Positions 15,157 to 22,954 of a DNA stretch of 27,773 bases are shown here, piece by piece. Within the stretch, counting starts at the first letter, position 1. The number at the start of each line of letters is the position of its first letter. A program made the position numbers and the translations under genes. Under the pieces are notes generated by a model. That model saw only the letters and a list, made by a program, of their open reading frames with translations. It searched no databases and had not been told where the DNA came from. Source of the DNA: Caryophanales bacterium UBA1624 (GTDB lineage: Bacteria > Bacillota_I > Bacilli_A > RFN20 > CAG-826); contig DCMK01000009.1 of the NCBI GenBank assembly GCA_002321395.1, positions 26,047 to 53,819 of the forward strand, in the 5' to 3' direction.

Positions 15157-17026
15157 CCCCATCAAAACCCCAGAGCAACTCGAAAAGGAAATCGTTTCCT
15201 GCGAAGATGCCTTCCAAAAGAAAATCAGCGGCTATGGCGGGAAAAGGACCGTCATGGTCTGCGGAGGCACGGGTTGCATCGCGAATAATTCCGAGGCGAT
15301 CTTGGAGGAACTACAAAAGCAGATTGCCGAACATGGTTTGGGGGACAAAGTCGCCGTCAACCACGTTGGGTGCTTCGGCTTTTGCTCCCAAGGCCCTTTC
15401 GTCAAAATCTATCCCGAAGACACGCTTTACCGCACGGTGAAGCTTTCCGATGTCCGGCAGATCGTCGAAGAGGACCTGCTCCAAGGGAAAGTCTGCGAGA
15501 ACTTGCTCTACGTCGATCCCTCGACCCATCAGAAGGTTCAGCGGCAAGACGACATCAACTTCTACAAAAAGCAAAAACGCGTTTCCCTCCATGGGTGCTC
15601 TTTGATCAACCCGGATTTCTTGGAGGAGGCCTTGGGTTATGACGGCTTCAAAGCCCTGAAGAAAGCCTTGACCGAAATGACCCCCCAGCAAGTCATCGAC
15701 GAGGTTTTGGCCTCGGGGCTCCGCGGACGCGGAGGGGCTGGCTTCCCAACGGGCCGGAAATGGCAGTTCGCCGCCAATGTGGCCTCCGATCAGAAATACA
15801 TCGTCTGCAACGGCGATGAAGGCGACCCCGGGGCTTTCATGGACCGTTCCATTTTGGAGGGCAATCCCTTCGAAGTCATCGAGGGGATGATGATTGCCGG
15901 CTACGCCTTTGGGGCGAGCGAGGGCTATTTCTACGTCCGCGCCGAATACCCCGTCGCCGTGGAAAGGCTTGAACGGGCGATTCAGGACATGGAGCAGGTT
16001 GGCTTGCTCGGCGATAACATCCTCGGCACTTCCTTTTCCTTCCGGGCCCACCTTCGCCTTGGCGCGGGGGCTTTCGTCTGCGGGGAGGAAACCGCTTTGC
16101 TCAATTCCATCGAAGGCAAGCGCGGCATGCCGCGTCCCCGGCCCCCTTTCCCGGCCGTCAAAGGTTTGTGGGGGAAACCAACCTGCGTCAACAACGTGGA
16201 GACGTTGGCCCAAGTGCCTTACATCATCCGCGTCGGCGCGAAGGAATACGCCAAAATCGGGACGGAAGGATCCAAAGGGACGAAAGTCTTTGCTTTGGGT
16301 GGGAAGATCAACAACGTCGGTTTGGTCGAAGTTCCCATGGGCACCACTCTTCGGACTTTGATTTTCGATATCGGCGGAGGCATCCCGGGAAACAAACGCT
16401 TCAAGGCAATCCAAACCGGAGGCCCATCGGGCGGTTGTCTGACCGAAAAAGACCTCGATACGCCCATCGATTACGATTCCCTCGTCGCGAAGGGATCCAT
16501 GATGGGCTCCGGCGGGGCGATCGTCATGGACGAAGACAACTGCATGGTCGACGTCGCCGCTTTCTATATGGACTTCATCTGCAATGAATCCTGCGGGAAA
16601 TGCTCTCCTTGCCGCATCGGGACCAAGCGGCTATACGAGATGCTTCTGAAAGTCACCGGAGGAACCGCGACCGAGCAGACTCTCAAGGACATGAAATACC
16701 TCGCGACCGTCATCAAAGACGGCTCGTTATGCGCGCTCGGGCAGACCTCCGCCAATCCGATTCTTTCGACGATGGCCAACTTCCCCGAGGAGTATGAGGC
16801 CCATGTCAAAGACAAGAAATGCCCGGCCCATATCTGCAAAAAGCTCATGCAGTATTGGATCGATCCCGATAAGTGCAAAAAGTGCTCCAAATGCGCCCGG
16901 AATTGCCCCGCCAACTGCATCAAAGGCGTCCCGGGAAAAGAGCCTTATGTCATCGACCAAGCGAAGTGCTTGAAGTGCGGCGCTTGCATGGCGGGTTGCC
17001 CCTTCCATGCGATTGAGAAACGTTGA
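15149..17026 (+). CDS. hydB: NADH-dependent [FeFe]-hydrogenase subunit B (NuoF-like, FMN/NADH)
   Basis: This 625-residue protein has the full HydB layout. An N-terminal thioredoxin-like [2Fe-2S] domain (VCGGTGC, HVGCFGFC) is followed by the NuoF core with GRGGAGFPTGRKW (about 190-203), CNGDEGDPGAFMD and CGEETALL for FMN and NADH. ESCGKCSPCRIG near 480 binds the N3-type [4Fe-4S] cluster. Two extra ferredoxin clusters lie at the C-terminus (CKKCSKCARNCP about 577; CLKCGACMAGCP about 610). These added ends distinguish HydB from complex I NuoF. It is the site of NAD+/NADH chemistry and probable electron bifurcation. Translation is likely coupled to hydC (8 bp overlap) and hydA (14 bp downstream). 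Confidence 0.95.
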   Translation: MLNPIKTPEQLEKEIVSCEDAFQKKISGYGGKRTVMVCGGTGCIANNSEAILEELQKQIAEHGLGDKVAVNHVGCFGFCSQGPFVKIYPEDTLYRTVKLSDVRQIVEEDLLQGKVCENLLYVDPSTHQKVQRQDDINFYKKQKRVSLHGCSLINPDFLEEALGYDGFKALKKALTEMTPQQVIDEVLASGLRGRGGAGFPTGRKWQFAANVASDQKYIVCNGDEGDPGAFMDRSILEGNPFEVIEGMMIAGYAFGASEGYFYVRAEYPVAVERLERAIQDMEQVGLLGDNILGTSFSFRAHLRLGAGAFVCGEETALLNSIEGKRGMPRPRPPFPAVKGLWGKPTCVNNVETLAQVPYIIRVGAKEYAKIGTEGSKGTKVFALGGKINNVGLVEVPMGTTLRTLIFDIGGGIPGNKRFKAIQTGGPSGGCLTEKDLDTPIDYDSLVAKGSMMGSGGAIVMDEDNCMVDVAAFYMDFICNESCGKCSPCRIGTKRLYEMLLKVTGGTATEQTLKDMKYLATVIKDGSLCALGQTSANPILSTMANFPEEYEAHVKDKKCPAHICKKLMQYWIDPDKCKKCSKCARNCPANCIKGVPGKEPYVIDQAKCLKCGACMAGCPFHAIEKR

Positions 17027-17040
17027 GGAGAATAGACACC

Positions 17041-18843
17041 ATGGTTAACGTCAACATCAACATCGAAGGACGCATTTACGGGGTGGAGAAAGGCCTCACT
17101 GTTCTGGAAGCCGCCCGGAAAGTCGGCTACAACATCCCCACTCTTTGCTATTGGAAGAACGGGGAGAATTCTTTGGCGAGCTGCCGCGTTTGCTTGGTGG
17201 AGCTCCGCTCCGCCCGGGGGTCGCGCTTGGTCGCCTCTTGCGTCTACCCCGTGGAGGAGTGCCAAGCCGAGAGGGGCTTCGAAATCCACATTTCCTCGCC
17301 AATGGCCATCAACGCGCGGCGCACATCGGTCGAATTGCTGCTTTCCAACCATTCCCAGAACTGCCAGACGTGCGTGAAAAACGGGCGATGCGAATTGCTT
17401 CATGTCGCTGATCTTGTCGGGGCGAGGGACCACCAGTTCGAAGGGGAAAAGACCCCTTCCACCTATGACGACGCCGCTCCGGGCATCATTCGCGACACGA
17501 GCAAGTGCATCCTTTGCGGAAGGTGCATCGAACGTTGCAAGAAAGCCCAGGGAATCGGCATCCTCGGATTTGAGAAGAGAGGATTCCAAACCATTGTCGG
17601 GCCGGCGGAAAACCGCAGTTTCACCCAAGTCCCCTGCATCCAATGCGGCCAGTGCATCGAAGTCTGCCCTACGGGGGCTTTGTCCGAGCACCGCGAAATT
17701 GGGAAAGTCGATGAGGCCATCCAAAACGGCAAATACGTGGTCGTCCAAACCGCGCCGGCGGTCCGGGCGGCCATCTCCGAGGAGTTCGGCCACAAGATCG
17801 GCGAGGAAAACGGGACCGGAAAAATGGTCGCGGCGCTTCATCGCCTCGGCTTCAAAAGGGTTTTCGATACGGATTTCGGCGCCGATTTGACCATCATGGA
17901 AGAAGCCCAGGAATTGATCAACCGCATTTCCTCCAAAGGGGTTTTGCCGCAAATCACGTCCTGCTCCCCGGGATGGATCAATTATCTGGAGTATTTCTAT
18001 AGCGATTTGATCCCTCATGTGTCGACCTGCAAATCGCCCCATGAAATGGAAGGCGCGATTCTAAAAAGCTATTTCGCGAAATCCCATGGCCTGAAGCCGG
18101 AAGACGTTTTCGTGGTTTCCGTCATGCCTTGCACGGCGAAAAAAGGTGAAGCCAAACGAAAAGAAAACGCGGCCGTGGAAGGTTTGCCGGACGTGGACGC
18201 GGTCCTTACCACCCGCGAGCTTGCCGTCCTCATCAAAAGGGCCGGTTTGCTTTGGGATGAACTGCCGGAAGAAGAATTCGACCAGGATCTTTTGGGGCAG
18301 TATAGCGGCGCCGCGCCGATCTTCGGGACCACGGGAGGAGTCATGGAGGCGGCTTTGAGAACCGCTTACCACAACTTGACCGGCAAAGAATACGGCCCCA
18401 TCGAATTCGCCGCCGTCCGCGGAGCGGATGGGGTGAAGAAAGCAGAAGTAAAAATCGGCAAGCTTTCCTTGAAGGTCGCCGTCGCCTCGGGCATGAGGAA
18501 CGCGAAGCCGCTTCTTGATGAAATCCGGGCAGGGAAATCCCCTTACGCGTTCATCGAAATCATGGGTTGCCCCGGCGGATGCGTCAACGGAGGCGGGCAG
18601 CCATTTGTCAAACCGAATCTTTTGGCAGGCAAGGAGGCGCCGAATATCTTGGACACCTATTGCCAAAAAAGGGCGAGCATCCTCTATTCCATCGACGAGA
18701 AGTCCGCGATTCGGCAGTCCCACAATAACCCCGATGTCCAAAAGCTTTACAAAGATTTCCTCGGCGAGCCTTGCGGCGGGATATCGGAAAACCTCCTGCA
18801 CACGCATTATCGGTCCGATCGGGAAAAGTACCCGGAAAAGTAA
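17041..18843 (+). CDS. hydA: [FeFe]-hydrogenase catalytic subunit A
   Basis: This 600-residue enzyme has an N-terminal [2Fe-2S] domain (SCRVC) and a His/Cys [4Fe-4S] site (HSQNCQTCVKNGRC). Two ferredoxin clusters follow (CILCGRCIERC and CIQCGQCIEVCP). The H-cluster domain has all three signatures: TSCSPGW (306-312), MPCTAKKGEA (from 362) and GCPGGCVNGGGQ (from 509). The small-subunit end LLHTHY is present, and the extra C-terminal [2Fe-2S] domain of Thermotoga HydA is absent. It makes H2 using electrons from NADH and ferredoxin delivered by HydB/HydC. All H-cluster Cys are present, so it should be active if HydEFG maturases are encoded elsewhere. ATG 17041 has GGAGAA upstream; an in-frame TTG at 17023 is less likely. 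Last gene of the operon. Confidence 0.96.
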   Translation: MVNVNINIEGRIYGVEKGLTVLEAARKVGYNIPTLCYWKNGENSLASCRVCLVELRSARGSRLVASCVYPVEECQAERGFEIHISSPMAINARRTSVELLLSNHSQNCQTCVKNGRCELLHVADLVGARDHQFEGEKTPSTYDDAAPGIIRDTSKCILCGRCIERCKKAQGIGILGFEKRGFQTIVGPAENRSFTQVPCIQCGQCIEVCPTGALSEHREIGKVDEAIQNGKYVVVQTAPAVRAAISEEFGHKIGEENGTGKMVAALHRLGFKRVFDTDFGADLTIMEEAQELINRISSKGVLPQITSCSPGWINYLEYFYSDLIPHVSTCKSPHEMEGAILKSYFAKSHGLKPEDVFVVSVMPCTAKKGEAKRKENAAVEGLPDVDAVLTTRELAVLIKRAGLLWDELPEEEFDQDLLGQYSGAAPIFGTTGGVMEAALRTAYHNLTGKEYGPIEFAAVRGADGVKKAEVKIGKLSLKVAVASGMRNAKPLLDEIRAGKSPYAFIEIMGCPGGCVNGGGQPFVKPNLLAGKEAPNILDTYCQKRASILYSIDEKSAIRQSHNNPDVQKLYKDFLGEPCGGISENLLHTHYRSDREKYPEK

Positions 18844-18860
18844 AAAACCTTTTTGCCTAA

Positions 18861-18895
18861 AGCCCCCGTTTCCAGGGCTCGCTTCGCCCCGTTTT
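18861..18895 (+). terminator. possible weak terminator after hydA
   Basis: GGGCT (18875-18879) can pair either with AGCCC upstream (18861-18865) or, as GGGC, with GCCC downstream (18886-18889), the latter followed by CGTTTTC. The stems are short and the T-run is brief, so termination is uncertain. Confidence 0.35.
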
Positions 18896-18908
18896 CATGC
18901 TCTTCCTT

Positions 18909-18914
18909 TATAAT
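18909..18914 (+). promoter_or_regulatory. -10 of the HAD phosphatase gene
   Basis: A perfect TATAAT lies 9 nt before ATG 18924. GGGAGG lies only 3 nt from the ATG, too close for normal Shine-Dalgarno use, so the mRNA is leaderless or nearly so. Confidence 0.6.
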
Positions 18915-18923
18915 GGGAGGCAT

Positions 18924-19580
18924 ATGGTAAAGAACCTCATTTTTGATTTGGACGGAACTCTGCTGGATACGCTTCCCGGCATCACTTTAGCGATCAACGA
19001 AGCCCTCGCGGAATGCGGGTATCCTTATTCCTTCACGGAAGAGGAAACGAAAAGCCTGATCGGCGGAGGGGCGGACCGCCTTGTAAGAAAAGCGTTGAAA
19101 GACAAAGGGAACGACGAGGACGCCTTTGCCGCCCTGAAGAAAGCCTATATGCCGCTTTATCGGAAATTCCAAGAAACCAATACGGGAATGTTTTCTGGAT
19201 TGGAGGCGGTATTGCGCGCTTTTCATAGCGAAGGGAAGCGCCTTTTCGTGGTTTCGAATAAGCCTGACCCCTTAGCGAAGGATGCGGTTAAGAAATTCCT
19301 GCCTCCTCTATTCGCCGGAGTCACGGGGCAAAAAGAAGGATTCCCTCCTAAACCCAATCCCGCGTCCACGTTCTCGATGATGAAAGAATTTGGGCTGAAT
19401 CCTTTGGAAAGCGTCTATATCGGGGATTCCCATTTCGATGTGGAAACCGCCCACAATGCCCACCTTCGCTGCATTTTGGTGACGTGGGGGTACGGCGATT
19501 ACAAAGAGCCCTTGATCTGCGAAAGCGATCGCCATGTCTCATCGCCGACGGAGTTATATTCCGTTGTGCAATCCCTTTAA
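18924..19580 (+). CDS. HAD-superfamily phosphatase, phosphoglycolate phosphatase-like
   Basis: This 218-residue HAD hydrolase has motif I FDLDGTLLDT (nucleophile D8, acid D10), motif II VVSNK, a motif III Lys in PPKPNP, and motif IV YIGDSHFDVETA. The helical cap between motifs I and II is the C1 type seen in Gph and PpaX. It hydrolyses a small phosphate ester, but the substrate cannot be fixed from sequence. The ORF extends in frame to ATG 18897, but that start lies upstream of the TATAAT at 18909, so 18924 is used. It sits 25 bp before cysS, which has its own -10. Confidence 0.85.
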   Translation: MVKNLIFDLDGTLLDTLPGITLAINEALAECGYPYSFTEEETKSLIGGGADRLVRKALKDKGNDEDAFAALKKAYMPLYRKFQETNTGMFSGLEAVLRAFHSEGKRLFVVSNKPDPLAKDAVKKFLPPLFAGVTGQKEGFPPKPNPASTFSMMKEFGLNPLESVYIGDSHFDVETAHNAHLRCILVTWGYGDYKEPLICESDRHVSSPTELYSVVQSL

Positions 19581-19590
19581 GAGAAAGGAA

Positions 19591-19599
19591 TGGTAGAAT
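19591..19599 (+). promoter_or_regulatory. extended -10 of cysS, leaderless spacing
   Basis: TGgTAGAAT ends 6 nt before ATG 19606. Only 25 bp separate cysS from the upstream stop, so there is no room for a T-box leader. Confidence 0.5.
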
Positions 19600-19605
19600 T
19601 CACCC

Positions 19606-20952
19606 ATGCATTCCGTGAAACTTTTCAACTCTTTGGGCAACCGAATCGAAGAATTTTCCCCCCTCGTTCCCGGCAAGGTATCCATTTACGTTTGCGGGCC
19701 CACGGTTTACAACTCGCCCCACATCGGAAACATGAGGCCCGTCATCGTCTTCGATACGTGGCGGAGGCTTTTCCTTTCTTTGGGATATCAGGTTACCTAT
19801 GTCTCAAACTACACCGATGTGGATGACAAGATCATCAATCGCGCCAAAGAACTCGGGATCAGCGAAAAGGAGCTGACCGATTCCATCATCGCCGAGTTCC
19901 GCGATGCGGTGGAAAAAGTCGGCGCGCTTCAGCCGGATCTCACGCCCCGTCCGACGGTGTACATGCCCCAGATGATTTCCTACATCCAAGACCTCATCGA
20001 TAAGGGCGCGGCCTATCAAAGCGGCGGGGACGTCTATTTCCGTGTGGGGAAAGACAAAGACTATGGAGCCCTTTCCGGCAATACGCCAGAAGCCCTAATG
20101 TCCGGCGCGCGCATCGAAGTCAATTCCCAGAAGGAATCCCCTTTGGATTTCGCCCTTTGGAAAAAAACCGAAGAAGGAATCCGATGGGACACCCCATGGA
20201 GCCAAGGCAGGCCGGGATGGCATACGGAATGCTGCGTCATGATCGATTCGATCTTCCGCGAGCAAAACGGCTATATTGATATCCATGGGGGAGGATTCGA
20301 TTTGAAATTCCCCCATCACGAAAACGAAATGGCCCAAGCCGAGGCTCACAACGGCAATCGCCTGGCCCATTATTGGCTGCACAACGGCTTCATCAACATC
20401 GACAACGAAAAGATGTCCAAATCCTTGGGCAACGTGATTTTGGCCAAAGACGTCATCGCCCGTTATGGCGGGATGCCCTTCCGTTTGATGGTCCTCAACA
20501 CCCATTATCGGGCTCCACTTTCCTTTACGGAGGAGACGATCGGCGAAGCAATGAAGACTTATCAAAAGATCACCTCCTGCTTCAAATCCCTTTCCATTAA
20601 GCTGCAGAGGCAAGGAATCGACCTTCCTCAAATCAAAGGAAGCGACGAAGAAGAGTTCTTCGATGAGCTTTGCAACGATTTGAACACTCCGAATGCTCTG
20701 AGCGTTCTTTTCTCCGAAATCAAAGCGGCGAACCAAAACATGCGCCAAAAGGAGATCGACTGGGAAGCTTTGAAGGGAAACTATGGAAGGATCCGCGATT
20801 ATCTATTTGCCTTGGGCGTCGACGGCGGGGAGGTCAAATTGGATCAAGAAGCGATGGAGCTCTTCCGCGAATACGAGGACGCAAAAAAAGCCAAGGACTT
20901 TGAAAAGAGCGACGTTTTGCGTGGAAAATTGGTAGAAAAAGGCGTTTTTTAA
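19606..20952 (+). CDS. cysS: cysteinyl-tRNA synthetase
   Basis: This 448-residue class I synthetase charges tRNA-Cys. It shows YVCGPTVYNSPHIGNMRP (zinc Cys and HIGN signature), NYTDVDDKII, GRPGWHTECCVM and PHHENEMAQAEA (zinc and substrate site), and KMSKS at 269-273. It is slightly shorter than the usual 460-470 residues. It starts the conserved Bacilli cluster cysS-rlmB-sigma-rpmG-secE-nusG. Between cysS and rlmB, Bacillus has mrnC; here only 35 bp separate the two. Confidence 0.97.
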   Translation: MHSVKLFNSLGNRIEEFSPLVPGKVSIYVCGPTVYNSPHIGNMRPVIVFDTWRRLFLSLGYQVTYVSNYTDVDDKIINRAKELGISEKELTDSIIAEFRDAVEKVGALQPDLTPRPTVYMPQMISYIQDLIDKGAAYQSGGDVYFRVGKDKDYGALSGNTPEALMSGARIEVNSQKESPLDFALWKKTEEGIRWDTPWSQGRPGWHTECCVMIDSIFREQNGYIDIHGGGFDLKFPHHENEMAQAEAHNGNRLAHYWLHNGFINIDNEKMSKSLGNVILAKDVIARYGGMPFRLMVLNTHYRAPLSFTEETIGEAMKTYQKITSCFKSLSIKLQRQGIDLPQIKGSDEEEFFDELCNDLNTPNALSVLFSEIKAANQNMRQKEIDWEALKGNYGRIRDYLFALGVDGGEVKLDQEAMELFREYEDAKKAKDFEKSDVLRGKLVEKGVF

Positions 20953-20987
20953 GGACTGAAACGACGGTCTTTTTATAGGAGAATCCC

Positions 20988-21707
20988 ATGGGTATAATCA
21001 TTTACGGCAAGAATGCCGTTCGCGAAGCGGTGAACTCAGGCTCGGCGGCCGAATTGAAGGTCGTCCGGCGTTTTGAGCAGGACATGATCGTCCAAGCTGC
21101 GAGGGCGAAGAAGATTCCCGTCGAACTCGTGGAAGAATCCGAGTTGACTCAGATTGCCAAAAATCCCTCCCATCAGGGCTTTCTGGCAATCTGTAAGGGG
21201 TGGAAAAACTATTCGGTTGAGGAGCTTATCGAATCCTCAAAAGGAAGCACCTATCCCCTTCTTTTGATTCTTGATGGTATCGAGGACCCACACAACCTTG
21301 GGGCGATTCTGCGCTCCTGCGATGCGTTCGGGGTCGACGGGATCATCATGAAGAAACGGAACGAAGTTCCGCTCAATAGCACGGTCGCCAAAGTCTCCAC
21401 CGGCGCCATCTGCTATGAGAAAGTCGCCTCGGTCCCCAACTTATCCCAGGCCATCCGCAAATTGAAGGACAATGGGTTTTGGGTCGTTTCCAGCGATGGC
21501 AGCGGGAATACGAATTACGATGAAATCGATTACAAATGCCCCATTGCCCTCGTGGTTGGAAGCGAAGGCTTCGGCGTTTCCCGCCTTTTGGTTCGGGATA
21601 GCGATTTCGTTGCGAAAATCCCAATGGTTGGGCACGTCAACTCCTTGAACGCCTCCGTTGCGGCCGCCGTCTTCTTGGCTCAAATCTCCTCTTCCCGCTC
21701 CCATTGA
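20988..21707 (+). CDS. rlmB: 23S rRNA (guanosine-2'-O)-methyltransferase, SpoU/TrmH family
   Basis: This 239-residue protein has an N-terminal substrate-binding domain (IYGKNAVREAV, SHQGFLA) and a C-terminal SPOUT knot: ILDGIEDPHNLGAILRSCDAFG (motif 1), ALVVGSEGFGVS (motif 2) and IPMVGHVNSLNASVAAAVF (motif 3). The family methylates G2251 (E. coli numbering) of 23S rRNA; YacO is the Bacillus counterpart at the same locus. TAGGAGA precedes the ATG. Its stop is 33 bp before the sigma-factor start. Confidence 0.93.
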   Translation: MGIIIYGKNAVREAVNSGSAAELKVVRRFEQDMIVQAARAKKIPVELVEESELTQIAKNPSHQGFLAICKGWKNYSVEELIESSKGSTYPLLLILDGIEDPHNLGAILRSCDAFGVDGIIMKKRNEVPLNSTVAKVSTGAICYEKVASVPNLSQAIRKLKDNGFWVVSSDGSGNTNYDEIDYKCPIALVVGSEGFGVSRLLVRDSDFVAKIPMVGHVNSLNASVAAAVFLAQISSSRSH

Positions 21708-21739
21708 CCCATTCTTGCCTCCCTAGGAGGAACATACAT

Positions 21740-22390
21740 ATGGGGTCTTCGATTACCGATCCGCTCGCCCATGTCAGCGACGAGTCTTTATTATTGCTCG
21801 GTAGGATGGGCAAAGCCGATGCGAGGAATTCCCTCGCGGTCCGCTATTACAAAAATCGGAGGAGGATTTGCTACAAAGCCTCTTCCGCAATCATGGGCTT
21901 CTTGGATGAATGGGAAGCCAACGAAGCGTTTTTCCGTGGCTATTTGGACGCGGAGATGTCTTATCGCTTTGGGCGCGTCTCCTTTTCCGCCTATGCCTGC
22001 AAATGCATTCGCTTCGCTCTTGCCAACGCAGCCGATTCCAAATTGGCGAAAAGCAAAATGATGGTTGCTTTCTCTTTGGACGCCCCGCAAAGTGAGGAGG
22101 ACGGCAGCGAATCGACTCTTTGCATGGCCGACATTGTTCAGGACGCCTCTTCTCCCGAGGATCCGCGGGTTTTCTTGGATTATGCCGAATCATTGTCTTT
22201 GCTGAACAAACTTCCGAAAAGCGTCAACCCCGTTGCGCTGAAAATCGTCTCTGGGATCCGCGGTGGGTACAAAATCAGCGAAATCGCCAGGAATCTGGGA
22301 ATGTCTGAAAAACAGGCCAATTACCATCTGGGCCGGTACCGGACGTGGGCCAAGAAGACCTTGACGAAATGCGGAGTGCTGGCCGTTTAA
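21740..22390 (+). CDS. divergent sigma-70 family factor at the SigH locus
   Basis: This 216-residue protein lies where Bacillus has sigH (before rpmG-secE-nusG). Region 2 is recognisable but degenerate: ARNSLAVRYYKNRRRICYKA and FSAYACKCIRFALANA, matching the SigH FA-CI-RQ helix in outline. Region 4 is an HTH: GYKISEIARNLGMSEKQANYHLGRYR. SigH drives early sporulation and competence genes; in non-sporulators, relatives often control competence. Whether this one binds the core enzyme is uncertain because the -10-reading segment differs. ATG 21740 has AGGAGG 9 nt upstream (21725-21730); an in-frame start at 21704 overlaps rlmB and lacks one. Probably cotranscribed with rlmB. Confidence 0.75.
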   Translation: MGSSITDPLAHVSDESLLLLGRMGKADARNSLAVRYYKNRRRICYKASSAIMGFLDEWEANEAFFRGYLDAEMSYRFGRVSFSAYACKCIRFALANAADSKLAKSKMMVAFSLDAPQSEEDGSESTLCMADIVQDASSPEDPRVFLDYAESLSLLNKLPKSVNPVALKIVSGIRGGYKISEIARNLGMSEKQANYHLGRYRTWAKKTLTKCGVLAV

Positions 22391-22487
22391 GTCGAGGTTG
22401 CAAAGAAATTGGGAAGGCGAAGTTGCGTTTTTGGATGACCGCTTGTTTAGAATCCCTTCCGTTCTTCTGAGCCGTTCAAACAGCCCG

Positions 22488-22503
22488 TCTCCCTTAAGGG
22501 AGA
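22488..22503 (+). repeat. 16-bp perfect palindrome upstream of the rpmG promoter
   Basis: TCTCCCTTAAGGGAGA is fully self-complementary. It has no loop bases to spare and no T-run, so it is a poor terminator. It lies 15 bp before the -35 at 22519, where a dimeric regulator could bind; this is inference. Confidence 0.5.
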
Positions 22504-22518
22504 AATTGCCTCTAGTTA

Positions 22519-22547
22519 TTGACGGATTTTTCCGTTTGCCTTATGAT
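22519..22547 (+). promoter_or_regulatory. strong sigma-A-type promoter of rpmG-secE-nusG
   Basis: TTGACG (22519-22524), exactly 17 bp, TATGAT (22542-22547). The leader to ATG 22578 is about 24 nt. This is among the best promoters in the window. Confidence 0.8.
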
Positions 22548-22577
22548 TCCTCAAGCTGAAAGTTGGATAAAGGTTTT

Positions 22578-22727
22578 ATGGGAAGGGAAAAGGTTTTTTT
22601 GGTTTGTTCCGATTGCTTGTCCAGGAACTATACTGTGACTAAGCGAAAGGACTCTTCCGTTCGCCTTTCATTCAATAAGTATTGCCCCCGTTGCGGGAAA
22701 TACACTCTTCACAAAGAAAGCAAGTGA
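22578..22727 (+). CDS. rpmG: 50S ribosomal protein L33, zinc-ribbon form
   Basis: This 49-residue protein reads MGREKVFLVCSDC...TKRKDSSVRL...KYCPRCGKYTLHKESK. C10-x2-C13 and C36-x2-C39 form the zinc ribbon of the C+ type of L33. Length and the rpmG-secE-nusG order are standard. The upstream AAAGG is only about 4 nt from the ATG, so the ribosome site is weak. Confidence 0.92.
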   Translation: MGREKVFLVCSDCLSRNYTVTKRKDSSVRLSFNKYCPRCGKYTLHKESK

Positions 22728-22755
22728 AGAGAACTCAAAAAGGAGGAATGAGCTT

Positions 22756-22953
22756 ATGACAACCCCAGGCAAATACGCCAAAGAAGTCGTCAAAGAAGGC
22801 AAGCGCGTCCGCTGGCCAAAAAGAGAACAGCTGATCCCGATGATCGTCGTGGTCATTGCGGTTTCTGCTTTTGCCGCGATTTTCCTCGCTTTGGAGGATT
22901 TGACCGCAGCCTCGATGATCAACCAGCTGAAAGCAGCCTTCGGAGGAAAGTGA
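22756..22953 (+). CDS. secE: preprotein translocase subunit SecE
   Basis: This 65-residue protein has the single-TM Gram-positive SecE form. An amphipathic GKYAKEVVKEGKRVRWPKRE is followed by one membrane helix (LIPMIVVVIAVSAFAAIFLAL). The conserved RVxWP motif is present (RVRWPKR). It forms SecYEG with products encoded elsewhere. AAAGGAGG precedes the ATG. Only 1 bp separates it from nusG. Confidence 0.95.
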   Translation: MTTPGKYAKEVVKEGKRVRWPKREQLIPMIVVVIAVSAFAAIFLALEDLTAASMINQLKAAFGGK

Positions 22954-22954
22954 A

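Noticed and set aside
15311..16414. 367-codon minus-strand ORF
   Set aside because: It is antisense to the NuoF core of hydB.
19581..19605. T-box or other riboswitch before cysS
   Set aside because: Only 25 bp separate it from the previous stop, and an extended -10 occupies that space.
20953..20980. Attenuator hairpin between cysS and rlmB
   Set aside because: AAGGAC/GTCTTT pairing before TTTTT is only 6 bp with a G-T pair and a 10-nt loop, and rlmB follows at once; too weak to call.
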